Of a stretch of DNA of 5,974 bases, positions 5,010 to 5,974 are shown piece after piece (the stretch's first letter is position 1; every line of letters begins with the position of its first letter). The notes beneath the pieces were generated by a model. That model was not told where the DNA came from, searched no databases, and saw nothing but the letters and a program-made list of their open reading frames with translations. Source of the DNA: an uncultured Clostridium sp. (GTDB lineage: Bacteria; Bacillota; Clostridia; Lachnospirales; Lachnospiraceae); NCBI GenBank assembly GCA_958442925.1, contig CAUCIO010000141.1:1-5974 (forward strand), read 5' to 3'. A program made the translations under genes and the position numbers.

Positions 5010-5974
5010 TTATTTTATGCGGGTTAAGAGGCATACCGTCTCCACATTTCCCGTAGACGGGAACATATCTACACAGCAGGCCTTCTCCACCTGGTAACCC
5101 CGTGCCGTGAGAATCTCCAGATCTCTGGCCAGGCTGGTAGGCTTGCAGGACACATACACCATCTGATCCGCGCCGAAATCTATGATTTTTTCAATAGCCT
5201 TAGGGTGGATGCCGTCTCTAGGCGGATCCAATACAATGAAATCCGGCTTGTCTTTCAGCTCTCCCACGACCTTTAACACGTCGCCTGCGATAAATTCACA
5301 GTTTGACAGGCCATTCAGGCTGGCATTCATCTTAGCTGCCTCCACAGCCTCCTCCACAATCTCCACTCCCACAACCTTCTCTGCTACAGGTGCCAGAATC
5401 TGGGCAATAGTGCCGGTTCCACTGTAAAGATCGAATACTACTTTTCCGTCTACGCCTCCCACATACTCCCTCGTCTTCTCGTAGAGCACCTCGGCTCCCA
5501 GAGAATTCGTCTGAAAGAAGGAGAAAGGAGAAATTCTGAATTTCAGTCCCAGCAGTTCTTCGTAGAAGAAATCGGTTCCAAACAGGATTTCTGTTCCCTC
5601 GTCTTTCACTGCATCAGCCAGCGTATCATTCTTTGTATGGAGAATTCCAGCCATAGTTCCCTCTAGGGAAAGCTCCAGAAGCCTGTCTTTCCACTGAGCC
5701 AGCAGTTCTTCCTCCGTGCCGTTCCAGCCTTTTGTTTTTAAAAGGTCTGTCTGCGTTGTGGTAATTAAATCAATCAGGATTTCCCCTGTCTTTACGGCTC
5801 TCCTCACCAGAAGATGGCGCAGATATCCTGTTTTCTGCATTTTTTTGTAAAATGGAATCTGCTTTTCCTCAAAAAACTCCTTGGTGCAGAGAAGAATTTT
5901 CGTAAAGTCCTCATTGACAATCCTGCACTCCCCCACTGTCACCACATCGTAAAAGCTGCCTCTCTTATGCATTC
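5010..5974 (-). CDS. rlmD: 23S rRNA (uracil-C5)-methyltransferase, RlmD/TrmA family, C-terminal part
   Basis: The gene is cut by the right edge; about 321 codons remain of a protein that is usually 380-480 aa. Numbering from the first methionine in the window (5972): FYDVVTVGECRIV (7-19) is the central-domain entry seen in RlmD/RumA; FRISPFSFFQTNS (145-157) holds the FQTN motif; DLYSGTGTIAQ (181-191) is the SAM-binding glycine loop; LDPPRDG (248-254) is the substrate/SAM motif; SCKPTSLARD (275-284) contains the catalytic cysteine (C276); and VDMFPSTGNVETV (301-313) holds the catalytic base glutamate (E311). The missing N-terminus should carry a TRAM domain and, in many members, Fe-S cysteines. 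The methionine at 5972 is internal. Members of this family methylate U1939 (RlmD), U747 (RlmC) or both (RlmCD), so the exact site is not decided. No gene in the window is obviously linked to it. Confidence 0.9.
   Translation of the reverse strand, partial: MHKRGSFYDVVTVGECRIVNEDFTKILLCTKEFFEEKQIPFYKKMQKTGYLRHLLVRRAVKTGEILIDLITTTQTDLLKTKGWNGTEEELLAQWKDRLLELSLEGTMAGILHTKNDTLADAVKDEGTEILFGTDFFYEELLGLKFRISPFSFFQTNSLGAEVLYEKTREYVGGVDGKVVFDLYSGTGTIAQILAPVAEKVVGVEIVEEAVEAAKMNASLNGLSNCEFIAGDVLKVVGELKDKPDFIVLDPPRDGIHPKAIEKIIDFGADQMVYVSCKPTSLARDLEILTARGYQVEKACCVDMFPSTGNVETVCLLTRIK

Noticed and set aside
5040..5150. SCKP instead of SCNP, and N instead of H before the catalytic glutamate, in the RlmD-family protein
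   Set aside because: The catalytic cysteine and glutamate are both present, and these variants look like ordinary clostridial variation.

Overview
The window suggests a spore-forming, Gram-positive anaerobe of the class Clostridia, most likely a member of the Lachnospiraceae (Clostridium cluster XIVa). The reasons are the mraZ-rsmH-ftsL-PBP order, strong AGGAGG-type ribosome binding sites, a Spo0E-like microprotein, and the style of the Lgt and transporter sequences. This is an inference from gene content and protein style; no rRNA or other marker is present. All real genes lie on the minus strand and read right to left. The plus-strand reading frames look like shadows.

Region by region, from right to left: (1) 5974-5010 is the C-terminal two thirds of a TrmA/RlmD-family 23S rRNA m5U methyltransferase, cut by the window edge. 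(2) 5009-4837 is an intergenic region with a possible promoter and a leader inverted repeat. (3) 4836-3502 is a sodium:neurotransmitter-symporter family (NSS/SNF) transporter. (4) 3501-3387 is an intergenic region with a good sigma-A-like promoter and, just upstream, two Spo0A-box-like heptamers exactly 20 nt apart. (5) 3386-2511 is lgt (prolipoprotein diacylglyceryl transferase). It is followed after 2 nt by a 51-codon Spo0E-like gene (2508-2353), and the pair ends at a perfect 12-bp stem terminator (2349-2321). (6) 2258-2144 holds the promoter of the division and cell wall (dcw) cluster, with a tandem 10-bp MraZ-box array just after the -10. (7) 2143 to the left edge holds mraZ, rsmH (overlapping by 4 nt), an ftsL-like gene, and the first part of a class B penicillin-binding protein gene. 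These appear to be one operon, continuing out of the window.

The dcw genes work together: MraZ represses its own operon through the boxes, RsmH methylates 16S rRNA, the FtsL-like protein scaffolds the divisome, and the PBP cross-links septal or spore peptidoglycan. The lgt operon joins lipoprotein maturation to a probable regulator of sporulation phosphorelay output. If the two heptamers are real 0A boxes, Spo0A would control a gene whose product acts on Spo0A~P.

I found no mobile element, CRISPR array, tRNA or rRNA, and no clearly new multi-gene system. The points most worth a second look are the Spo0E-like microprotein with its possible 0A boxes, and the very regular MraZ-box array. No stretch over 300 bases lacks a gene; the longest gap is about 209 bases, between the Spo0E-like gene and mraZ.
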